Part shown: one piece after another, positions 8,637-17,100 of the stretch
Numbering within the stretch: position 1 is the stretch's first letter
Layout of the letters: each line of letters begins with the position of its first letter
Source: Methylorubrum salsuginis
Lineage (GTDB): Bacteria; Pseudomonadota; Alphaproteobacteria; Rhizobiales; Beijerinckiaceae
NCBI RefSeq assembly: GCF_900114375.1
Contig: NZ_FOSV01000001.1
Span: 426,600-490,599 of the forward strand
Direction of reading: 5' to 3'
Length of the DNA: 64,000 nucleotides
Program-made: the position numbers and the translations under genes
The notes under the pieces: generated by a model
Told to the model about the DNA's origin: nothing
The model's database searches: none
Seen by the model: the letters and a program-made list of their open reading frames with translations, nothing else

Positions 8637-8933
8637 TCAGTTATGGATCGGCGCGTCGTGCTTATGGAACGCCTTCAATCGGCGGTAGACCGGCGTGTCG
8701 TAGTTCTCCGGCGTCGGGTCCTCGCCGGTGAGCCAGCGGAACAGGTCGCGGTCGGGCACCTCGATCAGCGCCTCGAACTGCGTCAGCTCCTCCTCCGACA
8801 GGTCGCCGATCTCGGCATCGGCGAAGCGGCCCATGATCAGGTCCATCTCACGGATGCCCCGGTGCCAGGCCCGGAACAGGGTGCGGCGGCGGCGCGGGTC
8901 GAGGTCGGCGCTGGAGCGGGTGGTGCCGGACAT
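8637..8933 (-). CDS. sdhE: FAD assembly factor SdhE (succinate dehydrogenase assembly factor 2 family)
   Basis: A 98-residue all-helical protein that promotes covalent attachment of FAD to succinate dehydrogenase. The hallmark RGxxE motif is present in RAWHRGIREMDLIMGRFAD, followed by the acidic EEELTQFEALIEVPDRDLFRWLTG helix pair. ATG 8933 (MSGTTRSSADLDPRRRR) is chosen over longer frames because family similarity begins there. In alphaproteobacteria it commonly sits between recG and mfd, as here. Confidence 0.9.
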   Translation of the reverse strand: MSGTTRSSADLDPRRRRTLFRAWHRGIREMDLIMGRFADAEIGDLSEEELTQFEALIEVPDRDLFRWLTGEDPTPENYDTPVYRRLKAFHKHDAPIHN

Positions 8934-9144
8934 GGAGACGAATCCCTCCGAGATGGCTCTCGTGGTGATGACAGGCATGTAGAGGCGTGCTTGCTCAGGG
9001 GCAAACGGCTTTGGGCAAACGGTCTCGGCGCAGGACCAGCCGTCACGTCCCGGGCCGACCGGGCAAGGCGGTGTGTTCCACCGCAGAAACATCGTGTGCC
9101 ATGCTGCGCCACCTCGGGCCGAACGGCCATCGCGGAGGAGACCG

Positions 9145-10320
9145 ATGAGCCTGCCAGCTTCGATCCGTGCCATCTTGGAGCGCCTCCGGCATCGCGGCGT
9201 CGAGGTCGAGGCCACTTCCGAGGCATGTTGGGCCGAGCCGTCCAGGCAGAACGAGGTGGATACCGGTGAGGCCGAGCGGGAGTCGGGCGGACCTGCTCTG
9301 CCCGAGGCGCTCGTCCTCCGCCTCGTGCGGGTGGGCAGCGGGCTGGCCAGGGGCAGCCTGCATCAGGCCGAACTCGACGCCGTCCTCTCCGGCCTGACCG
9401 CCCTGCCCTCCGACGCCGTCGCGGTGGCGGAAGCGACTGTGGCGCAGTGCATCCTGCGAGGACATCACGAATCGGGACGGATCCCCACCACGCCTCGGAC
9501 GTCCCGCGCGGCCGACCTGGCCCGCCTCCGCGCCACGCCGGGCCTGGAGCGTCTGTTCGTCTTCCATCCCGATGGCTACGTGCGCGAGGCGGCGCTGCGG
9601 GCCCTCGACGGACCGGTGCGGACGAGCTTCGAGGTCGCCACTCTCGTCTACCGGCTCAACGACTGGGCGCGGCCCGTGCGCGCGGCGGCGCGGGACTGCG
9701 CGGTCCGCGTCTTCCCGCAAACCGGTGCGGAGGTGCTCGTCGATGCGCTGATCGCCCTCTTCCACCGGATGCCCGCATGGCAGCGTTGGCAGGAGGATCA
9801 GGCGGCCACTCAGCCCATTATCGGAGGCCTCATGGCGCGACCGGACGTCTGCGCGTGGCTCGTCGCGCATCTGCGCACGGCCCGCACCGGGCGGATGGGC
9901 GGTACGCTCCGACGCGCCTGTCAGTGGCCCGGCCTTGATCCGGACCTGCCGGATCTCGCCCGCCACGCCGCCCTGCCCTCGGTTCGCGCCTGGGCCCTGC
10001 GTTTCTTGATCGAGGGGCGGGCCACATGGCCGGAGGGCACTCGGCGGGAATGGGTCGACAAGCGCTATGGTCTCACCCGCCGTGTTCGCGTAATCGGGGA
10101 GCGTCGGCTTGCCCCGACGTCGGACCTTAAGGCGCTGATCGAGATGGGGGCCGAGGACCGTTCAGGCGCCGTCCGGCGCGTGGCAGCCGATGGGCTGGCG
10201 GTGCATCGTGCGACCCTCGCGGAGCCGATGCATGCCTTGGTCGAGCGGCTGGCCGACGACAAAAGCCCGTCCGTGCGTTGGCGGGCTGCCTTCATCCTGA
10301 AGGAGCGTGCCGCCCGGTGA
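9145..10320 (+). CDS. HEAT-repeat-like helical protein
   Basis: A 391-residue protein with no signal peptide or membrane segment. The ATG at 9145 is preceded by GGAGGAG at 9135-9141, which decides the start although the frame is open from 9073. The C-terminal two thirds consist of repeated helix pairs of HEAT type, such as DGYVREAALRALDGP, RPVRAAARDCAVRV, PSVRAWALRFLIEG, GAVRRVAADGLAVH and PSVRWRAAFILKERA. Such arrays bind proteins or nucleic acids. It lies divergent to sdhE and 29 nt upstream of recG, so it is probably cotranscribed with recG. Partner unknown. Confidence 0.75.
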   Translation: MSLPASIRAILERLRHRGVEVEATSEACWAEPSRQNEVDTGEAERESGGPALPEALVLRLVRVGSGLARGSLHQAELDAVLSGLTALPSDAVAVAEATVAQCILRGHHESGRIPTTPRTSRAADLARLRATPGLERLFVFHPDGYVREAALRALDGPVRTSFEVATLVYRLNDWARPVRAAARDCAVRVFPQTGAEVLVDALIALFHRMPAWQRWQEDQAATQPIIGGLMARPDVCAWLVAHLRTARTGRMGGTLRRACQWPGLDPDLPDLARHAALPSVRAWALRFLIEGRATWPEGTRREWVDKRYGLTRRVRVIGERRLAPTSDLKALIEMGAEDRSGAVRRVAADGLAVHRATLAEPMHALVERLADDKSPSVRWRAAFILKERAAR

Positions 10321-10349
10321 GGGTCGCCCGATCCTCCCATGACCCGCCG

Positions 10350-12479
10350 ATGACCGACGACGCCCCGTCCTTACGCCCGAGCATCCTCGATCCGCTCTTC
10401 GCCCCCGCCCACGGCCTGCCGGGCGTCGGGCCGAAGATCGCGCCGCTCATCGAGAAGCTCCTCGGCTCGGAGGAGCGCCCGGCCCGCGTCGCCGACCTCT
10501 TGTTCCATCTGCCCCAAAGCGGCGTTGCCCGGCCGCTCTGCGGCTCGATCCGCGATGCGCCGACCGGCGAGCCGGTGACGCTGGGCGTGACCGTTGTGGC
10601 GCATCGCCCGCCGGGTCTGGGCAAGCGCGCCTTCCGGGTGCTGGTCGAGGACGGGACCGGCGACATCAGCCTCGTGTTCTTCGGCATGCCCAAGGGCCGC
10701 ATCGAGAAGATGCTGCCCTTGGGGAGCCATCGCTACGTCTCGGGCCGGATCGACCTCTGGGACGGCTATCGGCAGATGGTCCACCCGACCCGCATCCTCG
10801 ACGAGGCGGGGTTGGCCAGCCTGCCCGCGGTCGAGCCGATCTACGGCGCGACCGAGGGGCTGACCTCGCGCGTGATCTCGAAGATCGTCCATGGCGCGCT
10901 GGAGCGGCTTCCCGTCCTGCCCGAGTGGCAGGATCCGGCCTATCTCGCCCGCAGCCGCTTCCCGGCCTTCGCCGACGCTCTGCGCATCGAGCACCGCCCG
11001 GAGGAGGCGCCCCCGCCGCCGCGCGAGGGCGAGGCCCCGCCGCCGAGCCCGGCCCGCCGCCGGCTCGCCTATGACGAGTTGCTCGCCTCGCAGCTCGCGC
11101 TGGCCCTGCTGCGCGCCCGCCAGCGGCGCAAGCCCGGCCGGGTCAACGCGGGCGACGGGCATCTGAAGGCGCGCATCGAGGCCGCCCTACCCTTCGGGCT
11201 CACCGGCGCGCAGAGTCGCGCGGTCGCGGAGATCCGCGCCGACATGGGCTCCGACCGGCGCATGCTGCGCCTGCTCCAGGGCGATGTCGGCTCGGGCAAG
11301 ACCGCGGTGGCTTTGCTCGCCATGGCGTCGGCCGTCGAGGCCGGGCGGCAGGCCGCCTTGATGGCGCCGACCGAAATCCTGGCCCGCCAGCATTACGAGC
11401 GCCTCGTGCCGCTCACCGAGGGCTTGCGCCTGCGGCTGCTCACCGGACGCGACAAGGCCGCCGAGCGCCGGGCGACGCTCGCCGATCTGGCCGCCGGCAC
11501 CATCGACATCGTGGTGGGCACCCACGCGCTGTTCCAGGAGGCGGTGGCGTTCCGCGATCTCGGCCTCGCCGTGGTGGACGAGCAGCATCGCTTCGGCGTG
11601 CATCAGCGCCTCGCGCTCGGCGCCAAGGGCGAGGCGGTGGACATTCTGGTGATGACGGCCACCCCGATCCCGCGCACGCTGGCGCTCACCTTCTTCGGCG
11701 ACATGGACGTCTCGGTGCTCGACGAGAAGCCCGCCGGGCGCCAGCCGATCAAGACCATCACGATCCCCAACGAGCGCATCGGCGACGTGGTGGACGGGCT
11801 GCATCGCGCGCTGGCCGCGGGCGACCGGGTTTACTGGATCTGCCCGCTGGTGGCCGAATCCGAGTTCGTGGACCTCGCGGCCGCTGAAGAGCGGTTCGAG
11901 GACCTCAAGCAGCATTTCGGGGAGGGCGTCGGCCTGATCCACGGCAAGATGCCGGGGCCGGACAAGGACGCCGCGATGGAGGCCTTCGCGAGCGGGCGCA
12001 CGCGCGTTCTGGTCTCGACCACCGTGGTCGAGGTCGGCGTGGACGTGCCCGAGGCCACCATCATGGTGATCGAGCATGCCGAGCGCTTCGGGCTCGCCCA
12101 GCTCCACCAGCTCCGCGGCCGGGTCGGGCGCGGTTCCAAGGCCTCGTCCTGCCTGCTGCTCTATCGCGGGCCGCTCGGTCAGGTCGCCAAGGCGCGGCTG
12201 GAGATGATGCGGGCGAGCGAGGACGGGTTCCGGATCGCCGAGGAGGACCTGCGCCTGCGCGGCGAGGGCGAGGTGCTCGGCACCCGCCAGTCCGGCATGG
12301 CGGCCTTCCGCCTCGCCCGGCTGGAAAGCGACGGCGACCTCTTGGAGGCCGCCCGCGACGACGCCCGGCTGATCGTCGAGCGCGATCCGCGGCTCCGGAG
12401 CGAGCGCGGGAAGGCGCTGCGGGTGCTGCTCTACCTGTTCGAGCGCGAGGCGGCGATCCGGCTGATCGGGGCGGGGTGA
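10350..12479 (+). CDS. recG: ATP-dependent DNA helicase RecG
   Basis: A 709-residue protein that remodels stalled replication forks and Holliday junctions. An N-terminal wedge/OB domain comes first (LPGVGPKIAPLIEKL to ~residue 170). The helicase core has Walker A GDVGSGKTA with K317, motif II DEQH at 410-413, TATPIPRT, and motif VI LHQLRGRVGRG. A C-terminal RecG domain ends the protein. ATG 10350 (MTDDAPSLRPS) is the first in-frame start after the HEAT gene. Length is normal for the family. Confidence 0.96.
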   Translation: MTDDAPSLRPSILDPLFAPAHGLPGVGPKIAPLIEKLLGSEERPARVADLLFHLPQSGVARPLCGSIRDAPTGEPVTLGVTVVAHRPPGLGKRAFRVLVEDGTGDISLVFFGMPKGRIEKMLPLGSHRYVSGRIDLWDGYRQMVHPTRILDEAGLASLPAVEPIYGATEGLTSRVISKIVHGALERLPVLPEWQDPAYLARSRFPAFADALRIEHRPEEAPPPPREGEAPPPSPARRRLAYDELLASQLALALLRARQRRKPGRVNAGDGHLKARIEAALPFGLTGAQSRAVAEIRADMGSDRRMLRLLQGDVGSGKTAVALLAMASAVEAGRQAALMAPTEILARQHYERLVPLTEGLRLRLLTGRDKAAERRATLADLAAGTIDIVVGTHALFQEAVAFRDLGLAVVDEQHRFGVHQRLALGAKGEAVDILVMTATPIPRTLALTFFGDMDVSVLDEKPAGRQPIKTITIPNERIGDVVDGLHRALAAGDRVYWICPLVAESEFVDLAAAEERFEDLKQHFGEGVGLIHGKMPGPDKDAAMEAFASGRTRVLVSTTVVEVGVDVPEATIMVIEHAERFGLAQLHQLRGRVGRGSKASSCLLLYRGPLGQVAKARLEMMRASEDGFRIAEEDLRLRGEGEVLGTRQSGMAAFRLARLESDGDLLEAARDDARLIVERDPRLRSERGKALRVLLYLFEREAAIRLIGAG

Positions 12480-12810
12480 GTCGCGCCGAACCACGCGGGA
12501 CGGGCTCTCGAAAGTCGATCGGGGAACGCGAATCCGTTCAGGTTCGTTCAGAAAACCCGCGAACCTGAACGGCCCGTTCAGGTTCGAAAGGGCGGTCGGA
12601 CGGGATCGCAGAATGTCGCAGCGCAGGCCTGCGCTGTGACTGTTTCGCGATTGATATCATGGAGTTATCGGGTTCCGTGATGAGGCCGGATGAACGCGGC
12701 GACGGGCGGAGATTCCGAGAATACCTTGTATCTGCCCCAATTGCCGCTTAACTGGAGATGAACAAACGGCCTCGTAGACCGGGGTGCCACTGGAAAAGAG
12801 GAGGGTCGCC
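12480..12810. other. Intergenic region with a triple GTTCAGGTTCG repeat
   Basis: An 11-nt word occurs three times: GTTCAGGTTCG at 12536-12546, its inverse CGAACCTGAAC at 12560-12570, and direct again at 12576-12586. The second and third copies form an 11-bp hairpin with loop GGCCC; the first and second form an alternative hairpin. It could end recG transcription or be an operator for the next gene. The remaining ~200 nt is lower in GC and probably carries the promoter of the gene at 12811. Confidence 0.6.
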
Positions 12811-13137
12811 ATGTCGATCGCACCGTTCCAACGCCTGCCGGGTTCCTCCGAGAATTGGGGAGCCGACGCGTTGTCCGCCGAGCCCTGGCTGATGCCGATC
12901 AGCGACCGCGTGGGCCGCGACGAGACCACCGCCGACGCGCTCATGAGCGCGGTAAGGCAGTCCTCGCGCCGGTTCTGGATCGCCGCCAACGCGCTCTGCG
13001 CCGTGCTGGCCCTGCTGCTGACCGCCCAGGTCGCGACCGACTGGAACAGCCCGGTCGCCCGCCCGGCGGCCACCGGACAGGTCGCCGACGCCACGCCGCC
13101 GACCATCGCGGTCGAGAAGGCCTCGCTGCAGCACTGA
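12811..13137 (+). CDS. Small single-pass membrane protein (108 aa)
   Basis: ATG 12811 follows a strong GAGGAGG (12798-12804), which fixes the start. Residues ~54-74 (FWIAANALCAVLALLLTAQVA) form one membrane helix between a ~50-residue N-terminal part and a short Pro/Ala-rich tail. No family is recognised. It is monocistronic and ends in a strong terminator. Confidence 0.7.
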   Translation: MSIAPFQRLPGSSENWGADALSAEPWLMPISDRVGRDETTADALMSAVRQSSRRFWIAANALCAVLALLLTAQVATDWNSPVARPAATGQVADATPPTIAVEKASLQH

Positions 13138-13149
13138 TCTTTTTCGCGT

Positions 13150-13938
13150 TTAACTCTCCTGGCGCGCCGGTTCCCGGCGCGCCTTTTCCATGTCCGGGAC
13201 GCTCTGCGTCTGGCGTAAGGTCGCCGCCATGGCGTTGAGGCGGGCCTGCGGGTCTTCCGGCTGGATCACGCCCGCCGACATCACCAGCTTGGCCGCGTCG
13301 TCCACGCTGATGCCGACCTCCACGATCTCGGAGCGCGGCAGGTAGAAGAAGAACCCCGTGGTCGGGTTCGGCGCGCAGGGCAGGAACACGCCGACATAGT
13401 CGTGCGCCCCGCCCTCCTTCGCCTGAAGCGCGTCCCGCACCTCGGTCGCGGCGGGCGCGGAGAGGAACACCACCGACCACGTCCCCTTCACCGGGAACTC
13501 GACGAGCCCCACGGTGCGGAACGAGGTGCCGTTGGCGGAGAACAGCGTCTCGAAGATCTGGCGCAGGCCCCGGTAGAGCCCGGAGATGACGGGCGTGCGG
13601 GCGAGCAGCACCTCGCCGAACTCGATGACCGAGCGCCCGACGAGGTTGGCGGTGAGGAAGCCCAGCATCGTCAGGGCGACGAAGGCGATGACGAGGCCGA
13701 GGCCGGGGATCGAGAACGGCAGGTAATGGTCCGGCAGGTAATTGGCCGGCACCAGCGGCTTCACCCAGCCGTCGATCAGCGCGATGAACCACCACGTGAT
13801 GTAGATCGTGATCGCGAGCGGCCCCGCGACGATGATGCCGGTGAGGAAGTAGGTCCGCAGCCGCCCGCGGGCGCTGACGCGCTTCCTGGCGGACGCGGCG
13901 TCCGGAGCCTCGGGGATCGGCGACAGGGTGGGCGCCAC
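13150..13938 (-). CDS. DUF502 family membrane protein
   Basis: A 262-residue protein from the GTG at 13938, chosen because GAGGTG lies 7-8 nt before it; an ATG at 14028 would add 30 low-complexity residues. Two membrane helices are clear: FLTGIIVAGPLAITIYITWW and GLGLVIAFVALTMLGFLTAN. The long domain that follows has the DUF502 signature (PVISGLYRGLRQIFETLF, then GVFLPCAPNPTTGFFFYLP). The family sits in the inner membrane and has no known reaction. The gene is transcribed toward the membrane-protein gene at 12811. Confidence 0.8.
   Translation of the reverse strand: MAPTLSPIPEAPDAASARKRVSARGRLRTYFLTGIIVAGPLAITIYITWWFIALIDGWVKPLVPANYLPDHYLPFSIPGLGLVIAFVALTMLGFLTANLVGRSVIEFGEVLLARTPVISGLYRGLRQIFETLFSANGTSFRTVGLVEFPVKGTWSVVFLSAPAATEVRDALQAKEGGAHDYVGVFLPCAPNPTTGFFFYLPRSEIVEVGISVDDAAKLVMSAGVIQPEDPQARLNAMAATLRQTQSVPDMEKARREPARQES
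13161..13187 (+). terminator. Rho-independent terminator overlapping a convergent gene
   Basis: A 10-bp stem GGCGCGCCGG/CCGGCGCGCC with loop TTC and a TTTT tail. It follows the small membrane protein gene but lies inside the last codons of the minus-strand DUF502 gene. Confidence 0.75.
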
Positions 13939-14186
13939 GCATGCACCTCGGGCGACGGAGCCGGGACGACGGGCTCTCTCCCCACCGCCTCCGGCCAGAG
14001 ACGTAGCGGTTGGGGCCGGGCGGCTCAAGGCTTGAACGCAGGCCTCGAACGGTCGCGCGGCGCGGTGAGGCGCGACGGCGCGGGACCGAAACGATCGATG
14101 GCGCGCGACGCGACTTGATCACGCGCGGCGGGCGCATACCTCGGCCGTTGGGCCCGTGAGGCCCGAGCGTTTACGGAGGACACGCC

Positions 14187-14621
14187 ATGCACGTCACCAT
14201 CGAGCAGGCCGAGAAAGCGATCGCGGCCGCCCGCGCCAAGGCGGTGGAGCTCGGCACCCAGATGTGCATCGCGGTGGTCGATTCCGGCGGCAACCTCAAG
14301 GCGTTCCACCGCATGGACGGCGCCTGGGTCGGCTCCATCGACATCGCGCAGAAGAAGGCCAAGACCGCGGTGTTCTTCGGCATGAAGACCGGCGCCATCG
14401 GTCAGCTGTCGCAGCCTGGCGGCTCGCTCTACGGCATCGAGCACTCGAACGACGGCCTCATCACCTTCCCGGGCGGCATCCCGATCGTCGATTCCGACGG
14501 CGAGATGTCCGGCGCCATCGGGGTCAGCGGCTCGTCGGTGGAGAACGACGACGCGGTGGCGCTCGCCGGCGCCCAGGTCGTCGGCGACACCGAACTGCCG
14601 GATCACCCCTGGCGGACCTGA
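14187..14621 (+). CDS. GlcG/HbpS family heme-binding-like protein
   Basis: A 144-residue protein that begins [20 protein letters not shown] and contains [20 protein letters not shown] and [16 protein letters not shown], as in GlcG/HbpS proteins. GGAGG lies 8 nt before the ATG. The family includes heme-binding redox sensors and proteins of glycolate or other carboxylate loci; function here is undefined. It converges on the OFA antiporter gene, sharing a hairpin terminator. Confidence 0.8.
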   Translation: MHVTIEQAEKAIAAARAKAVELGTQMCIAVVDSGGNLKAFHRMDGAWVGSIDIAQKKAKTAVFFGMKTGAIGQLSQPGGSLYGIEHSNDGLITFPGGIPIVDSDGEMSGAIGVSGSSVENDDAVALAGAQVVGDTELPDHPWRT

Positions 14622-14660
14622 TCCCCTTTGATGTGAGGGATGGCTCGCGCCTCGCGACGA

Positions 14661-14691
14661 CGCCCCGCCGGCACCGGTCCGGCGGGGCGTT
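14661..14691. terminator. Bidirectional hairpin between convergent genes
   Basis: An 11-bp stem, CGCCCCGCCGG (14661-14671) with CCGGCGGGGCG (14679-14689), sits between the GlcG-like gene and the transporter. There are only two T after it on the plus strand. Confidence 0.6.
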
Positions 14692-14697
14692 CGCGCG

Positions 14698-16332
14698 TCA
14701 ATGCAGCAGGATCGCCGCCTTCTGGAGCGTGATCAGCACGCCCGCCGCGAGCGGCAGGCCGACGGCGGCCCAGGCCAGGACGACGAGGGCGGATGAGGTC
14801 GTGGGCTCGGCCGTCCGCGTGGTGGGGCGAATGCCCGTGGCGCCGGAACGGGCGGCCGCGGGTGCCGCCGCCTCCGTCATGTGGTGCCGGGCCGCGACCG
14901 GGCGGACCAGGAGGTTGCAGATCAGGCCGAGCACCAGCAGCCCGGCCAGGATGTACATGGTCTGGTTGTAGGCCTGCGCGTTGGGCAGGCCCGCGGCGAG
15001 CTGGTACTCGCGGAGATAGTTCACGAGCACCGGGCCGAGGATGCCCGCGGTCGCCCAGGCGGTCAGGAGCCGTCCGTGGATCGCGCCGACCATCTTGGTC
15101 CCGAACATGTCGGCGAGGTAGGCCGGCACCGTCGCGAAGCCGCCGCCATACATCGAGATGATGACGCCCATGGCCAGCACGAACAGCAGCGTCGTGCCGA
15201 GCCCGGCCAGCGTCGGCACCGCGGCGTAAAGCACCATGCCGAGCAGGAAGAAGATCGCGAAGGTGAGCTTGCGCCCGAGCCGGTCCGAGGAGGTCGCCCA
15301 CAGGAAGCGCCCGCCGATGTTGCACAGGCTGAGCAGCCCGGTGAAGCCGGCGGCGATCGCCGCGATCTGCGCCTTCTGCCCGGCGTCGAGCTGACCGAAG
15401 GGCAGGTCGAGGCCGATGAGATGGCCGCCGAACACCTCCTGCAGCATCGGCGAGGCCATGCCGATGACGCCGATGCCGGCCGAGACGTTGAGGCAGAGCG
15501 CGGCCCAGATCAGCCAGAATTGCGGCGTGCGCGTCGCGACGTCGAGATCGACGTTCTTCGACGAGACCATGGCGCTCTTGGTGGTCGCGGGCGGCGTCCA
15601 GCCGGCCGGCTTCCAGTCCTCCGGTGGCACGCGATAGCCCAGCGCCCCGGCCGTCATGAAGACGGCGTAGATCAGGGCCATCGCCACGAAGGTCTGCCAC
15701 ACGCCCACCGAGGTCGGGCTCGCGAACTGGCGCATCAGCCAGTCGGCCAGCGGTGCCCCGATCATCGCGCCGCCGCCGAAGCCCATGATCGCCATGCCGG
15801 TGGCCATGCCGCGCCGGTCGGGGAACCATTTGATCAGCGTCGAGACCGGCGAGATGTAGCCGAGCCCGAGGCCGATGCCGCCGATCACGCCCGAGCCGAG
15901 CCACAGCATCCAGAGCTGGTGGAGGTAGACGCCGAGCGCCGAGATCAGCAGGCCGCCGCACCAGCACAGGGCCGAGACCAGTCCGGCCTTGCGCGGCCCG
16001 GCGCGTTCCAGCCAGCCGCCCCACACCGCCGCGGAGCAGCCGAGCAGCACGAAGAACAGCGTGTACATCCAGCCGAGCTGGCTGATCTTCCAGTCGCAAT
16101 TCGCGGCGGTCAGGCCCGCGAGGAAGCCCATCTCGGCCGGGCAGGCGATGGGCTGGGTGATGCCGACGGCGCGCGAGAGCGGCAGCCAGAACACGCTGAA
16201 GCCGTAGGCCATGCCGATGCAGAGATGGATCGCCAGCGCCGCCGGCGGAACCAGCCACCGGTTGAAGCTCGGCGCGGCGACTGTGCGCTCGCGACTGAGA
16301 AAGCGCGAATCCGCTGCGAGACCGACCGACAT
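14698..16332 (-). CDS. OFA-family MFS antiporter (oxalate/formate type)
   Basis: A 544-residue protein with 12 predicted membrane helices of the OFA subfamily. Signature stretches are IHLCIGMAYGFSVFWLPLSR, GLGYISPVSTLIKWFPDRRG, MGFGGGAMIGAPLADW and FATVPAYLADMFGTKMVG. An extra C-terminal hydrophobic segment (VVLAWAAVGLPLAAGVLITL) follows a cytosolic linker of ~35 residues. The family exchanges small carboxylates across the inner membrane; substrate not determinable here. No oxalate catabolic gene is adjacent. Confidence 0.85.
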   Translation of the reverse strand: MSVGLAADSRFLSRERTVAAPSFNRWLVPPAALAIHLCIGMAYGFSVFWLPLSRAVGITQPIACPAEMGFLAGLTAANCDWKISQLGWMYTLFFVLLGCSAAVWGGWLERAGPRKAGLVSALCWCGGLLISALGVYLHQLWMLWLGSGVIGGIGLGLGYISPVSTLIKWFPDRRGMATGMAIMGFGGGAMIGAPLADWLMRQFASPTSVGVWQTFVAMALIYAVFMTAGALGYRVPPEDWKPAGWTPPATTKSAMVSSKNVDLDVATRTPQFWLIWAALCLNVSAGIGVIGMASPMLQEVFGGHLIGLDLPFGQLDAGQKAQIAAIAAGFTGLLSLCNIGGRFLWATSSDRLGRKLTFAIFFLLGMVLYAAVPTLAGLGTTLLFVLAMGVIISMYGGGFATVPAYLADMFGTKMVGAIHGRLLTAWATAGILGPVLVNYLREYQLAAGLPNAQAYNQTMYILAGLLVLGLICNLLVRPVAARHHMTEAAAPAAARSGATGIRPTTRTAEPTTSSALVVLAWAAVGLPLAAGVLITLQKAAILLH

Positions 16333-17100
16333 GGAACCTCCTGGCGCGTTTTCTCGGGGGCGGTCTGCGCCGCAGCGCGGGAAGCTAGTCGGCGCTGCCC
16401 GAGCTGCAAGGGAGGGTTGATTTTTTCAACATTTCATAAGTTTTTGGCGCCCTTTCGCGTCCGAACCGAAGACGCCGCCGACAACGGGCTGCTGCTGATC
16501 TCGCTCGAGCCCGAACAGGTTGGCGTTCTGTCGGCCCTGGCCTCTGATCCCGTGTGCGGCAGAACTGACACAGCCCCTGCCGACACTGGGGGCAAGGTCA
16601 CAGGTATTGCAGGGGCCGCCGAGACCACCGCCCCCACGCCCTGCTCGAGCCGCCAAAGCGGGGACTTCCCGTCGCCGAGGCCCCGCAGCCCTACCGAACA
16701 CCCTGAAGGTCTCGAACGAACCCTGATCGATGTCCGTTTCCATGCCGACGCGGATTGATTCCGGCGAAGCATGCCATCAGCCTGGATCGTCTCCGAAAGC
16801 TGCAGCAGTTCGTAGGCTGAAGCCGAGAATGACTCCGCTTCGGGCAAGGGGACGGAGTTTTCGCTCGTGACGGCGCGTTGACGTGAGGGAGTGGTCTCAT
16901 GCCAAGCGGCACGGAACCGGACCGATGGTCCCCTTCCGTGCGTCCCGCGGACGCCCGCCGCCCCGCCGTCGCGGGGGCCATCGGCGATGCGTCGGGATCG
17001 TCGCCGATGGGTCTCGGGGCCTTGGATCGCATCGAGATAGGCGACGCGGGTTCCGCGACAGCACCGCTACCGGATAGGGGGCGGACACGGTCCCGGCGGG
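16333..17100. other. 768-nt region without a confident gene
   Basis: It includes the transporter promoter region and a low-GC patch at 16415-16445. A copy of the 109-nt repeat lies at 16904-17012. A minus-strand frame at 16434-16847 begins with a plausible helix (ELLQLSETIQADGMLRRN) but becomes low-complexity after residue ~45. I treat it as decayed or chance. No tRNA or obvious RNA gene is seen. Confidence 0.5.
16904..17012. repeat. 109-nt dispersed intergenic repeat, copy 2
   Basis: It aligns without gaps to 1059-1167 at about 90% identity. The first hairpin has two mismatched pairs here (GGAACCGGACC / GGTCCCCTTCC). The second keeps a 6-bp stem, CGGCGA/TCGCCG. Confidence 0.75.

Noticed and set aside
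16434..16847. Minus-strand frame of 137 codons in the 16.3-17.1 kb gap
   Set aside because: It starts plausibly but becomes Ser/Pro-rich without structure, has no ribosome site, and matches nothing I know. Left unannotated; a homology search could rescue it.
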